Origin: Thiocapsa imhoffii
Lineage (GTDB): Bacteria > Pseudomonadota > Gammaproteobacteria > Chromatiales > Chromatiaceae
Assembly: GCF_016583985.1 (NCBI RefSeq)
Contig: NZ_NRSD01000027.1
Span: forward strand, 1 to 61,710
Direction: 5' to 3'
DNA length: 61,710 bases
The notes under the pieces were generated by a model. The model had not been told where the DNA came from. It did not search any database and saw only the letters and a list, made by a program, of their open reading frames with translations. Both the position numbers and the translations under genes were made by a program. Positions 18,675-27,215 of this stretch are shown piece after piece. The first letter of the stretch is position 1. Each line of letters starts with the position of its first letter.

Positions 18675-18863
18675 ATCGTTTATCCAGGGCGTTGGGGGTC
18701 AGGGTTCCGGGCGGAGACGATCCCACGCCTGGGACGCCATGCCACCGCTGAGGACAACCGCGGCCGCACCCGCGCGACGCGGCGGGGGGCGTGCGTGGGC
18801 ACCGGTTGAGTGTCCCACGGGCGCGGTGGTGCCGACCGCCGGGCGTCGCGTCCAGGGGCCGGC

Positions 18864-21200
18864 ATGACGCGGCCGACGCTGGCGCGGGTGGGTCTGGCCT
18901 TCGCCGCGGGGGTCATGCTGATGCAACTGCTGCCGCGGTTTCCCCCGCTGACCTGGACCATCGCCGCGGCGCTCTTGTGCGTTGCGGCCGCTTGGCGTTG
19001 GCGCGCCTTGCGGCTGCCCGCCGCGCTCCTGTTGGGGGCCTGCTGGGCGCAATGGCACGCGTGTCTTATCCTCTGCGTACCCTTTCCCGATGCGCTCGCG
19101 CGCGCGCCCCTGATGATCGAGGGGCGGGTGGACTCGATCCCAAGCGAACTCGGTCATGCGCGCCGCTTCCTCTTCGCCGTCGATCGCGTCGAGTTGTCTG
19201 ATGAGGAGATCCCCTTCACCGGTCTGGTGCGTCTGTCCTGGTATGGTGACGCCCCACCTCTGCGCGTCGGCGAGCGCTGGCGTCTCCCCGTCCGGTTGAA
19301 ACCGCGCCATGGTCTGGCGAATCCGGGAACCTTCGATTACGAGCGATGGCTGTTCGAGCACGGCGTGAAGGCCACCGGGAACCTCCGGCGCGGCGAGGCC
19401 CCGGCGCGCCTTGATGCCGGTCCTGGACGCTATGGATTGGACCGGTTGCGTCAGGATTTGGCCAATCATTTGGCCCTGGTCTTGGCCGAGCGCCCGGCCC
19501 GCGCCTTGGTGCAGGCCTTGGTGATCGGCGATCGCTCTGGTTTCGATCAGGAGCAATGGGAGATCCTGACCCGCACGGGGACGAACCATTTGGTGGCCAT
19601 TTCGGGTTTGCATGTCGGGTTGATCGCGGGGGCTCTCTTCATCCTGGTGCGCTGGCTGTGGTCGCGCAGCGCGCGCCTGACGATGGCGCTGGCCGCGCCA
19701 CGCGCCGCGGCGGTCGCCGCGCTCATCGCCGCGTTGGGCTATGCCGCCTTGGCCGGCTTCGCGGTCTCGACCCAGCGCGCACTGATCATGCTGGCCGTGG
19801 TGCTCGCGGCACTCTTCTGGCTGCGAACCTTGCGCCCCTATCATGCCCTGCTGCTGGCCTTGGTCGGGGTGCTACTGGTCGATCCCGGCGCCGTGCTCGC
19901 CGCGGGGTTTTGGCTCTCGTTCGGTGCCGTCGCCGTGCTTCTGTACAGTCTGGGACAGCGGTTGCCGCGTCGTGATCTCTGGACGCGTTGGGGACACGCG
20001 CAATGGGCGGTCGCGATCGGACTGCTGCCGCTGTTGTTCCTCCTGTTCGGGCGTGCCTCGCTGATTGCGCCGTTGGTGAACCTGGTCGCGGTGCCCATCT
20101 TCAGCCTCCTATTGCTTCCGCTCGTCTTGGTGAGCAGCCTGCTGAGCCTGCTCCCAGGGTTTGGCGGGGTGACCCAATGGCCCTTGCAATGGACCGCGTC
20201 GCTACTCGGTTGGTGCCTGGATGGGCTCGCGTGGATCGCGGCGCTGCCTTGGGCGGCCATCACGCTGCCAGCGCCGGCCCCCGGTGTCTGGTTGCTGGCG
20301 ATGGCCGGTGCGATTCTGCTGCTGGCGCCGCGTGGGCTGCCGGGTCGTTGGTTAGGCCTTCTGCTCGTCATGCCCTTGTTCCTGGTGCGCCCACCGACGC
20401 CGGCCGAGGGCGAGGCCTGGTTCACGCTGTTGGATGTGGGGTTGGGGTTGGCCGTGGTGGTGCGCACGCAAGAGGGGACGCTGGTCTATGACACTGGGCC
20501 GGGTTTTCCCAGTGGCTTCAACACCGGCAGCACGGTGGTGGCGCCGTTCCTGACGGCGCAGGGGGTTCGTGCCATCGAGCGGGTGGTGATCAGTCATGCG
20601 GATCGTGATCATGCCGGCGGTCTGGTGGGTCTGCTCGAGCGGATCCCCGTCGCGCACCTCAGCAGTGGTGAACCCGAACGCCTGGGCCTTCCCGGTGTCG
20701 TGCCCTGTCGGGCGGGCGAGGGTTGGGACTGGTCCGGGGTGTCGTTTCGGTTTCTCCACCCGGAGGATGCGAGCCTGCGCGGGAACGATGCCTCCTGCGT
20801 GCTGCGGGTCGAAGCCGGCGGTCGAGCGATCCTGCTGACCGGCGACATCGAGGCGCGCACCGAGCGTCGGCTCGCGCGCGCGCTCGGCGATGCCCTGGCC
20901 AGCGACATTCTCGTCGCGGGTCATCATGGTAGCGCCACCTCGACCCAACCGGAGTTCCTCGATGCCGTGGCCCCGAGCCTCGTCCTCTTTGCCTCTGGTT
21001 ATGCCAATCAATTCGGGTTTCCCGCCGCGGTCGTGCGGGAGCGGGTGAGTGCACGGGGCATCGCCATGTTGGATACGGGACTCCTGGGTGCGATCGACAT
21101 CCGCATCCAAGCCGATGGCAGGATGCAGGGGCCGCGGGCTTGGCGCGAGGTCAATCAGCGTTTCTGGACCCATCGCCCCACGGGCTGGCCGACGCATTGA
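18864..21200 (+). CDS. comEC: DNA internalization competence protein ComEC/Rec2
   Basis: A 778-residue inner-membrane channel for single-stranded DNA uptake. The parts are N-terminal hydrophobic spans and an OB-like DUF4131 region (to about 200), the multi-span Competence domain (about 215-490) with the typical GTNHLVAISGLHVGLIAG segment, and a C-terminal metallo-beta-lactamase domain with SHADRDHAGG and HHGSATSTQ. The length is normal for gammaproteobacterial ComEC. The start at 18864 (MTRPTLARVG) is preferred over an unconserved upstream extension. It implies that the cell could take up DNA if type IV pili and other com genes are present elsewhere. Confidence 0.93.
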   Translation: MTRPTLARVGLAFAAGVMLMQLLPRFPPLTWTIAAALLCVAAAWRWRALRLPAALLLGACWAQWHACLILCVPFPDALARAPLMIEGRVDSIPSELGHARRFLFAVDRVELSDEEIPFTGLVRLSWYGDAPPLRVGERWRLPVRLKPRHGLANPGTFDYERWLFEHGVKATGNLRRGEAPARLDAGPGRYGLDRLRQDLANHLALVLAERPARALVQALVIGDRSGFDQEQWEILTRTGTNHLVAISGLHVGLIAGALFILVRWLWSRSARLTMALAAPRAAAVAALIAALGYAALAGFAVSTQRALIMLAVVLAALFWLRTLRPYHALLLALVGVLLVDPGAVLAAGFWLSFGAVAVLLYSLGQRLPRRDLWTRWGHAQWAVAIGLLPLLFLLFGRASLIAPLVNLVAVPIFSLLLLPLVLVSSLLSLLPGFGGVTQWPLQWTASLLGWCLDGLAWIAALPWAAITLPAPAPGVWLLAMAGAILLLAPRGLPGRWLGLLLVMPLFLVRPPTPAEGEAWFTLLDVGLGLAVVVRTQEGTLVYDTGPGFPSGFNTGSTVVAPFLTAQGVRAIERVVISHADRDHAGGLVGLLERIPVAHLSSGEPERLGLPGVVPCRAGEGWDWSGVSFRFLHPEDASLRGNDASCVLRVEAGGRAILLTGDIEARTERRLARALGDALASDILVAGHHGSATSTQPEFLDAVAPSLVLFASGYANQFGFPAAVVRERVSARGIAMLDTGLLGAIDIRIQADGRMQGPRAWREVNQRFWTHRPTGWPTH

Positions 21201-21279
21201 GGATGGTTGGAGCACTGACGACAACATCTTGGGGTGTTGAGTATAAACTAGCGGCTTTGCACGGGGAGGCGGGTGAGCG

Positions 21280-22275
21280 ATGGCGAGGTATCAGGTCTAC
21301 GGGATCGGCAATGCGTTGGTGGATATGGAGTATGAGGTCGAGGCGACCGATCTGGGCATCCTGGGCCTCGACAAGGGGGTGATGACCCTGGTCGACGAGG
21401 CGCAGCAATTGGCGATCATGTCCCATCTGAAGCATCACAGGGCGCAGCGCGGTTCCGGCGGCTCGGCGGCAAACTCCATCATTGCCCTGAGTCAGTTCGG
21501 TGGCAAGGGGTTCTACTCCTGCAAGGTCGCGGACGACGACCTAGGCCACTTCTACATGGAGGATCTCATCCGCGGTGGCGTCGACACCAACCATCATACG
21601 CCGAAGGAAGCCGGCCACACCGGTCGCTGCGTTGTGCTGGTCACCCCCGACAGCGACCGCACCATGTGCACCTTCCTGGGGGTCAGCGGCGAACTCTCGG
21701 CCAATGAGTTGGTCGAGGAGGCGCTGTGTGACTCCGACTGGTTCTACAGCGAGGGGTATCTGGTGACCTCCGCGCCGGCCCGCGCGGCATCCATCACCGC
21801 CAAGCAGATCGCCGATGCCGCGGGGGTGAAAACCGCGCTCTCGCTCTCCGATCCCAACATGGTGAAGTTCTTCAAGGCCGGTCTCCTCGAGATGATCGGG
21901 TCCGGCGTCGAGCTCCTGTTCGCCAACGAATTCGAGGCGATGGGGATGGCGGGCAGCGATGATCTCGACCACGCCGTGGCCTATCTGAAGACCATCAGCC
22001 GCACCTTCGCCATCACCCGTGGGCCCGCGGGCGCATTGCTCTGGGATGGCTCGCGACTGATCGAGATCGCTCCGGTCGAGGTCGCGGCCATCGATACCGT
22101 GGGCGCGGGCGATATGTTCGCCGGTGCCTTCATGTTCGGACTGACGCAGGGTTGGGATTTCACGCGTGCCGGGGAACTGGCCGCCGCCGCCGCCGCGCAG
22201 CTCGTGACCAAGCTCGGGCCGCGGATTGCGGCACGGGAGACCCAGTCCATTCTCAAGGAGTTCCAGAGTCGATGA
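21280..22275 (+). CDS. PfkB-family sugar/adenosine kinase
   Basis: A 331-residue ribokinase-fold kinase. The N-terminal GIGNALVDMEYEV, the GGSAANS glycine-rich segment, and the C-terminal signature DTVGAGDMFAGAF with its catalytic Asp are all present. The family, often annotated as adenosine kinase, phosphorylates adenosine or another nucleoside or sugar; the substrate cannot be fixed from sequence. GGAGGCGGG upstream supports the ATG. Its stop codon overlaps the tsaB start (ATGA), so the two are co-translated. Confidence 0.88.
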   Translation: MARYQVYGIGNALVDMEYEVEATDLGILGLDKGVMTLVDEAQQLAIMSHLKHHRAQRGSGGSAANSIIALSQFGGKGFYSCKVADDDLGHFYMEDLIRGGVDTNHHTPKEAGHTGRCVVLVTPDSDRTMCTFLGVSGELSANELVEEALCDSDWFYSEGYLVTSAPARAASITAKQIADAAGVKTALSLSDPNMVKFFKAGLLEMIGSGVELLFANEFEAMGMAGSDDLDHAVAYLKTISRTFAITRGPAGALLWDGSRLIEIAPVEVAAIDTVGAGDMFAGAFMFGLTQGWDFTRAGELAAAAAAQLVTKLGPRIAARETQSILKEFQSR

Positions 22276-22952
22276 GGCGCCTGCTCGCGCTCGAGACCTC
22301 GAGCGATGCCTGTTCCGCGGCGCTCCTGCTGGGGGAGCGGATCCTGCAACGACTCGAGATGGCGCCACGCGGCCACGGGGAACGGATCCTCGGCATGATG
22401 GACGCGCTGCTGCGCGAGGCCGATCTGGCGCTCGCCGACCTGGACGCCATCGCCTTCGGGCGTGGTCCGGGGTCCTTCACGGGGGTGCGTATCGCGGTTG
22501 CCGTCGCACAGGGCAGTGCCTTTGGGGCGGGCTTGCCATTGGTTGGGGTCTCGACCCTTGCGGGGATCGCCCAGGGTGAGTGGCGCCGTCACGGGCGCAC
22601 CCACGGCCTGGTGGCGCTCGACGCGCGGATGGACGAGGTCTATTGGGGCTGTTTCACGATCGATGACCAGGGTCTTGCCTCACCCGTCTGCGCCGAGCGG
22701 GTCTGCGCACCGGAGCAGGTCGCGCGACCCCATGAGGGATCCTGGTGGGGCATGGGTTCCGGCTGGGCCGCCTATCGCGATGCCTTGATCGAGCACACGG
22801 GCCTCGCCCCGGAGCAGTTGACCGCGGACGCGATCTGCGAGGCCCGGGATATTGCCGTGCTGGGTGCGGCGGCGTTCGCGCGCGGAGAACGACTGAGTCC
22901 CGAGCGGGCGACGCCGAGCTATCTCAGGGATCAGGTCACGCGGGTCGGCTGA
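22272..22952 (+). CDS. tsaB: tRNA threonylcarbamoyladenosine biosynthesis protein TsaB
   Basis: A 226-residue ASKHA-fold protein which, with TsaD and TsaE, transfers threonylcarbamoyl to A37 of ANN-decoding tRNAs. The N-terminal LALETSSDACSAAL and the motif GRGPGSFTGVRIAVAVAQG are diagnostic. TsaB lacks catalysis itself and serves as the TsaD partner. It overlaps the preceding kinase gene by 4 bases. Its last 17 bases overlap the 3' end of the convergent small membrane protein gene. Confidence 0.95.
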   Translation: MRRLLALETSSDACSAALLLGERILQRLEMAPRGHGERILGMMDALLREADLALADLDAIAFGRGPGSFTGVRIAVAVAQGSAFGAGLPLVGVSTLAGIAQGEWRRHGRTHGLVALDARMDEVYWGCFTIDDQGLASPVCAERVCAPEQVARPHEGSWWGMGSGWAAYRDALIEHTGLAPEQLTADAICEARDIAVLGAAAFARGERLSPERATPSYLRDQVTRVG

Positions 22953-23199
22953 AGGTCTGATTCGGTGCGCCCTGATGCACGTGGTCATGACGACAATGGC
23001 GCTTCAGACAGCTGATGACATAGTGCAGGAGGGTCGTGCCGATCCCGATGAAGACCGCCGCCCCGGCGGCGAGTCGCGGCATGGGCGCGATCTGAGACAA
23101 TCCGAGCATGAGCCAGGTGATGTAGGCGAGGACGCTGGAGATCAGCAAGATCATGACGAAGGGTAGGGGTGAGCGACTGCATTTCGGGCACAACTTCAT
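22936..23199 (-). CDS. Small two-span membrane protein with CPKC motif
   Basis: An 87-residue protein, function unknown. It begins MKLCPKC, a half zinc-ribbon, then has two hydrophobic segments (about 13-35 and 43-62) and a Cys/His-rich cytoplasmic tail (SCLKRHCRHDHVH) that could complete a metal site. The last 15 or so residues fall near and within the overlap with tsaB and are probably unconserved. It was accepted as real because of the compact membrane layout and the position of Cys residues on one side. Confidence 0.6.
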   Translation of the reverse strand: MKLCPKCSRSPLPFVMILLISSVLAYITWLMLGLSQIAPMPRLAAGAAVFIGIGTTLLHYVISCLKRHCRHDHVHQGAPNQTFSRPA

Positions 23200-23641
23200 T
23201 GGTCGACTCGTGAATGGTGATCAGTGGTTGAGTATCGTTTTCAGTGATGTTCGCTCGACTGTGGGTCGGACTTCAGTCCGCCCCGGCGGTCTTGTCATCC
23301 TGATGTGTTCTTTTCGGTCCGAGCCCGCGCCACGGTTTGGGATGCGGACTCCCTGAAATCGCCTGATGCCATGAGCGACAGCCTGACGGCATCCATCCGC
23401 TGGCGTGAATTTCAATCTGTCTGGTCACTTAGACATGTCGAATCACTCAATCGCATTGCGATTTGTCAATCTAGGGGCGTCTGTTGCCTTTTTCCAAGGT
23501 GTCTCATCGGAGATTCGATGCATGCCGTCTCGTCGTTGCTGGTCTGGGAGCCCTTTTGGGATCCGGTTCGAGGCGTCGTCCAACCCGCTCGACGGTCCTG
23601 AACCACAAGCCCATGACTGATTCGCTCAAGCGCTGATCCAG
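23200..23641. other. Intergenic region with a REP-like element
   Basis: No gene is supported here; the short open frames are in a composition unlike the neighbours. The region lies between the divergent small membrane protein gene and glycerate kinase, and holds one copy of a dispersed palindromic repeat (23261-23311). A promoter for glycerate kinase should lie in the AT-richer part near 23395-23480. Confidence 0.5.
23261..23311 (+). repeat. REP-like dispersed repeat, copy A
   Basis: About 50 bases that match 53971-54021 at roughly 43 of 50 positions. The core is GTCGGACTTCAGTCCG, a palindrome with a TTCA loop, followed by CGGCGGTCT and ATGTGTTC. Intergenic location and a palindromic core are typical of REP elements. 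Confidence 0.7.
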
Positions 23642-24904
23642 ATGGACGATCTGGTGCGGCCGCGTCGTCAATTGCTCGACATCTACAGCCACGCCCTGCG
23701 TGCGGTCGATGGGCGCGAGAGGGTACGACGCACCCTCGCGGACACCCCGCTACCGGGTCCACTCTGGTGCTGTGCGATCGGGAAGGCGGCCGCGTCCATG
23801 ACCTTGGGTGCCTGCGATGCGCTGGGCACGGGCCTGCGTGGTGGGCTCCTGATCACCAAGGACGGCCATCTCCCGAGCCTCACACGCGGCGGCCGGGATG
23901 CAGCCCGTCTCGCGGCGCACGGGATCATCGGCCTGGTGGCCGGTCATCCCCTGCCGGATGCGCGCAGCCTGGCCGCGGGTGCTCGGCTCCTCGACTGGCT
24001 CGCGACCCGCCCCGCCGATGCTCGCTTCCTCTTTCTGATCTCCGGTGGCGCATCCAGTCTGGTTGAGGTTCCGATCGCGGGTCTGGGACTGGCCGAGGTG
24101 CGACGTCTGAACGACTGGTTGCTCAGCCACGCCATCCCAATCGAGACCATGAACCGCGTGCGCGCGGCGGTCTCGCGCATCAAGGGTGGCGGGCTGTTGG
24201 GGGCGCTACACGGGCGTCCGGCGCGGGTCCTGGCCATCTCCGATGTTCCGGGCAACGACCCCAGCCTGATCGGCTCGGGTCTGTTGGCGCCCATGCGCGA
24301 GCTGCCGCGACATCTGGCGCCACTCGCCTTGCCCGCCTGGCTGCGTGACTGGGTCGAGCGCGGCCTGGCCGAGCGGCCCGCCGATCTGGCTCCGGGGCCC
24401 GCGATCGAATTGGTCGCGACTCTGGACATGGCGCTGGAGGCGGCGGCGGTGGCGGGCCGTGGCGCCGGACTGCCCGTTTGGCGCCATGAGCAGTCGGTGG
24501 TCGGGGAGGCCGGCGCGGCGGGTCACCGGCTGGCCGCGGCGCTCCGGGCTGGCCCCCCGGGCCTCCATGTCTGGGGCGGCGAAACCACGGTGAGCCTCCC
24601 GGCGGTGCCCGGACGGGGAGGGCGTAATCAACATCTGGCCCTGGCGGCGGCGATCGAGCTGGCGGGCCGCACCGATCTGCTCCTGTTGAGCGCGGGCACC
24701 GATGGCAGCGATGGCCCCAGCGAGGATGCCGGCGCGCTCGTCGACGGCCTGACCTTGCAACGGGTGGCGGAGGCCGGCTTCGACGCGCGCGATGCCCTGA
24801 CCCGCGCCGATTCCGGAACGGTCCTCGAGGCCAGTGGGGATCTGATTCGAACCGGTCCGACGGGCACCAATGTCACCGACCTGATGCTGGGCTGGCGCTC
24901 ATGA
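23642..24904 (+). CDS. Glycerate 2-kinase (MOFRL/GckA-TtuD family)
   Basis: A 420-residue kinase phosphorylating D-glycerate at the 2-position, feeding lower glycolysis or the serine/photorespiratory pathway. The N-terminal CAIGKAAASM, GGASSLVEVP and ISDVPGNDP segments and the C-terminal MOFRL-type GGETTVSLP, GRGGRNQ and AGTDGSDGPSEDAGA are characteristic. The start is ATG 23642; no strong ribosome binding site is seen. Its stop overlaps the start of the DUF455 gene (ATGA). Confidence 0.92.
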   Translation: MDDLVRPRRQLLDIYSHALRAVDGRERVRRTLADTPLPGPLWCCAIGKAAASMTLGACDALGTGLRGGLLITKDGHLPSLTRGGRDAARLAAHGIIGLVAGHPLPDARSLAAGARLLDWLATRPADARFLFLISGGASSLVEVPIAGLGLAEVRRLNDWLLSHAIPIETMNRVRAAVSRIKGGGLLGALHGRPARVLAISDVPGNDPSLIGSGLLAPMRELPRHLAPLALPAWLRDWVERGLAERPADLAPGPAIELVATLDMALEAAAVAGRGAGLPVWRHEQSVVGEAGAAGHRLAAALRAGPPGLHVWGGETTVSLPAVPGRGGRNQHLALAAAIELAGRTDLLLLSAGTDGSDGPSEDAGALVDGLTLQRVAEAGFDARDALTRADSGTVLEASGDLIRTGPTGTNVTDLMLGWRS

Positions 24905-25761
24905 CGCCGGCGAGGGGATCATCAATGGACAGTCTGTTCGACCTCGCGGCGCACTGCCTGGGCGCGGCGGACCCGCGGGAGAAACAAGCGCTGACCCATG
25001 CGGCGGCCACGGCCTGGCGGGCCGGTTGCTTGCACCTGGAGGTCGACGCCCAGACGCACCCCCGCACGTGGCCGGGTCGACCCGCGCGCCCCGAACTGGT
25101 CGCGCCGCGCGCGCTCAAGTCCCGCAAGCTGACCACCACCGAGGGTCGCGCGGCCATGATCCACGCGGTCGCGCACATCGAATTCAATGCCATCAATCTG
25201 GCCTGGGATGCCGTACAACGCTTTCGCGACATGCCTCCCGATTATTACGAGGATTGGGTGCGGGTCGCGGCCGAGGAGGCCACCCACTTCGGGCTGATGC
25301 GCGAGCGACTGCAGGACCTGGGCTACGATTATGGCGATTTCCCGGCGCACAATGGCCTCTGGGAGATGGCCGAGACCACGGCGGCGGATCCGCTGGTGCG
25401 CATGGCCCTGGTGCCGCGCGTCCTCGAGGCACGGGGATTGGATGTCACACCGGGCATGATCGAACGCTTTGAGTCCGTTGGGGATGCGGAAACCGCGCGT
25501 CGCCTTGGCATCATCTTGCGCGATGAGGTCGGGCACGTCGCGGCCGGTTCGCGCTGGTTTCGACATCTCTGTCGCACCCGTGGACTGATCCCCGAGGTGC
25601 ACTATTTCGAACTCTTGGACCGCTACCGACTCGCCGTCCAGCGCGGTCCACTCAATCTTGATGCGCGGCGCGCGGCGGGTTTCGATGAGGTCGAATTGAC
25701 GCGCCTGCAAGCCCTCGATGGCCCGGACAGGCACCACCTAGCTCGTGCGCCCACGCCCTGA
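24901..25761 (+). CDS. DUF455 ferritin-like di-iron protein
   Basis: A 286-residue protein of the DUF455 family, a ferritin-like four-helix fold. Probable metal ligands are in AHIEFNAINLAWDA, EEATHFGLM and RDEVGHVAAG (the E-x-x-H pattern twice plus further Glu). The function is unknown; related di-iron folds act as monooxygenases or desaturases. Translation is coupled to glycerate kinase through ATGA overlap, an association of unclear meaning. An alternative in-frame ATG lies at 24925 (MDSLFDLA). Confidence 0.85.
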   Translation: MTPARGSSMDSLFDLAAHCLGAADPREKQALTHAAATAWRAGCLHLEVDAQTHPRTWPGRPARPELVAPRALKSRKLTTTEGRAAMIHAVAHIEFNAINLAWDAVQRFRDMPPDYYEDWVRVAAEEATHFGLMRERLQDLGYDYGDFPAHNGLWEMAETTAADPLVRMALVPRVLEARGLDVTPGMIERFESVGDAETARRLGIILRDEVGHVAAGSRWFRHLCRTRGLIPEVHYFELLDRYRLAVQRGPLNLDARRAAGFDEVELTRLQALDGPDRHHLARAPTP

Positions 25762-26043
25762 CAGGGCGCGACGCGCCCTGGGTGTTCCCGCATCGCGCCG
25801 GTAGCGGGGTCACGGGTCGTTGGTTTCGTCGAGGACCGGGTAAAGAGTAAGATCACCCCCTTTGGCAAGGTCGGGGTAATGTGGGGGCGGAGTGGGCGCG
25901 ACAGAGGGCCTGGCTGGACGCCCGCACGCGCGCACAGGGTGTTTGATCCGCCGGCGATGACCGGTGTGATGGCGCTCCCCCGCCCGCCGCGGCCCGGGCG
26001 AGGCGATAGGGCCTAGTGAGGCGTTTCGTCCTGGAGTGTGTCT

Positions 26044-26670
26044 GTGCTTGAACTCTTATTCGCGGGTGGCTGGCTGATGATCCCCATCCTCGCCTGCTCG
26101 ATCGTCGCTACCGCCATCGTGATCGAGCGTGGCTGGGTTCTGCGCCGCTCGCGCATCATGCCGCCCGCTCTGGTCGGGCAGATCTGGGATTGGCACCGTA
26201 CGAATCAATTGAGCGATGCGCGCATCGAGGACATCCGTCGTGGTTCGCCGCTCGGACGCCTACTCGCGGCGGGGCTCATCAACCGCCGTCATTCGCGCGA
26301 GATCATGAAGGAGGCGATCGAGGAGACGGGGCGGCAGGTGGTCGCTGAATTGGAGCGGTTTCTCAATACCCTCGCGACGATCGCCTCGGTCGCGCCACTG
26401 CTGGGACTCTTGGGGACGGTGTTAGGCATGATCGATGTGTTCGGCGCCATCATGGACGTCGGGGTCGGCGATGCCGCGCTGCTGGCCGGGGGCATCTCAA
26501 AGGCGCTGATCACGACCGCGGCGGGACTCTCCGTGGCGATCCCGGCCCTGATGTTCCACCGTTTCCTCGATAACCGGGTGGCGCATCTTGCCCTCGAGAT
26601 GGAGGAACATGCCTTGCGGCTCGTCGAAATCATGAAGGGCGAGCGCGCCGCCACCGAGGGGATGGCGTGA
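26044..26670 (+). CDS. exbB: ExbB/TolQ-family proton channel protein
   Basis: A 208-residue inner-membrane protein of the MotA/TolQ/ExbB family, with spans near 8-30, 110-140 and 155-175, the last two holding the APLLGLLGTVLGMI and ALITTAAGLSVAIPAL signatures. With ExbD it uses the proton gradient to energise an envelope process. The start chosen is GTG 26044, because GGAG at 26033-26036 is properly spaced from it; GTG 26038 is also in frame but only one base from GGAG. First gene of exbB-exbD-msbA-lpxK-kdsB. Confidence 0.9.
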   Translation: MLELLFAGGWLMIPILACSIVATAIVIERGWVLRRSRIMPPALVGQIWDWHRTNQLSDARIEDIRRGSPLGRLLAAGLINRRHSREIMKEAIEETGRQVVAELERFLNTLATIASVAPLLGLLGTVLGMIDVFGAIMDVGVGDAALLAGGISKALITTAAGLSVAIPALMFHRFLDNRVAHLALEMEEHALRLVEIMKGERAATEGMA

Positions 26671-27215
26671 ATCTGCGTCCGCGCCGCCGTGATCCGGCCG
26701 AGATCAACCTGACGCCCTTGATCGATGTGGTGTTTCTGCTGCTCATCTTCTTCATGGTCTCAACGACCTTCAAGGACGAATCGCGCCTACGCGTGCAGTT
26801 GCCGCAGGCGCAGGGTGAATCCGTCTCGGCGGCGGAACTCGATCTGATTCGCATCCTGATCGACCGCTCGGGCGCGCTCTTCCTGCAAGAGCAGCCCCTG
26901 CCCGATTCCGCCACTCTCGTGCAGGCGCTGACGGCCCTGCGGGGTGCGCACCGGCCCCCGCCCCTGCTGATCGAAGCCGATGCCCAGACCCCCCACGAGG
27001 CGGTGATGGGCGCCCTCGATGCCGCTGGTCAGTCCGGTTTCGTGCAGATTGCCTTCGCCACCACGCGACGGGCCCGTGCGATCGATGCCGATGAGATCGC
27101 GCCCGTCACCGGTCCCGTCACCGGTTCCGCTGCCGCACCCGACCGCCCCGCCGATGCCGATGCCAACCGCCCCCAAGGGGCGCGGGAGAACCGGCTTGAG
27201 GAGATGCTCGAGTGA
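26667..27215 (+). CDS. exbD: ExbD/TolR-family protein
   Basis: A 182-residue partner of ExbB with one N-terminal span containing the proton-carrying Asp in INLTPLIDVVFLLLIFFM. The periplasmic domain follows. The last 40 or so residues are Pro/Ala/Asp-rich with a PVTGPVTG duplication and are probably disordered; they make it longer than usual (about 135-145 residues). It starts with GTG overlapping the exbB stop (GTGA). In gammaproteobacteria this exbBD pair before msbA-lpxK is common and may be linked to lipid A transport. Confidence 0.9.
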   Translation: MNLRPRRRDPAEINLTPLIDVVFLLLIFFMVSTTFKDESRLRVQLPQAQGESVSAAELDLIRILIDRSGALFLQEQPLPDSATLVQALTALRGAHRPPPLLIEADAQTPHEAVMGALDAAGQSGFVQIAFATTRRARAIDADEIAPVTGPVTGSAAAPDRPADADANRPQGARENRLEEMLE

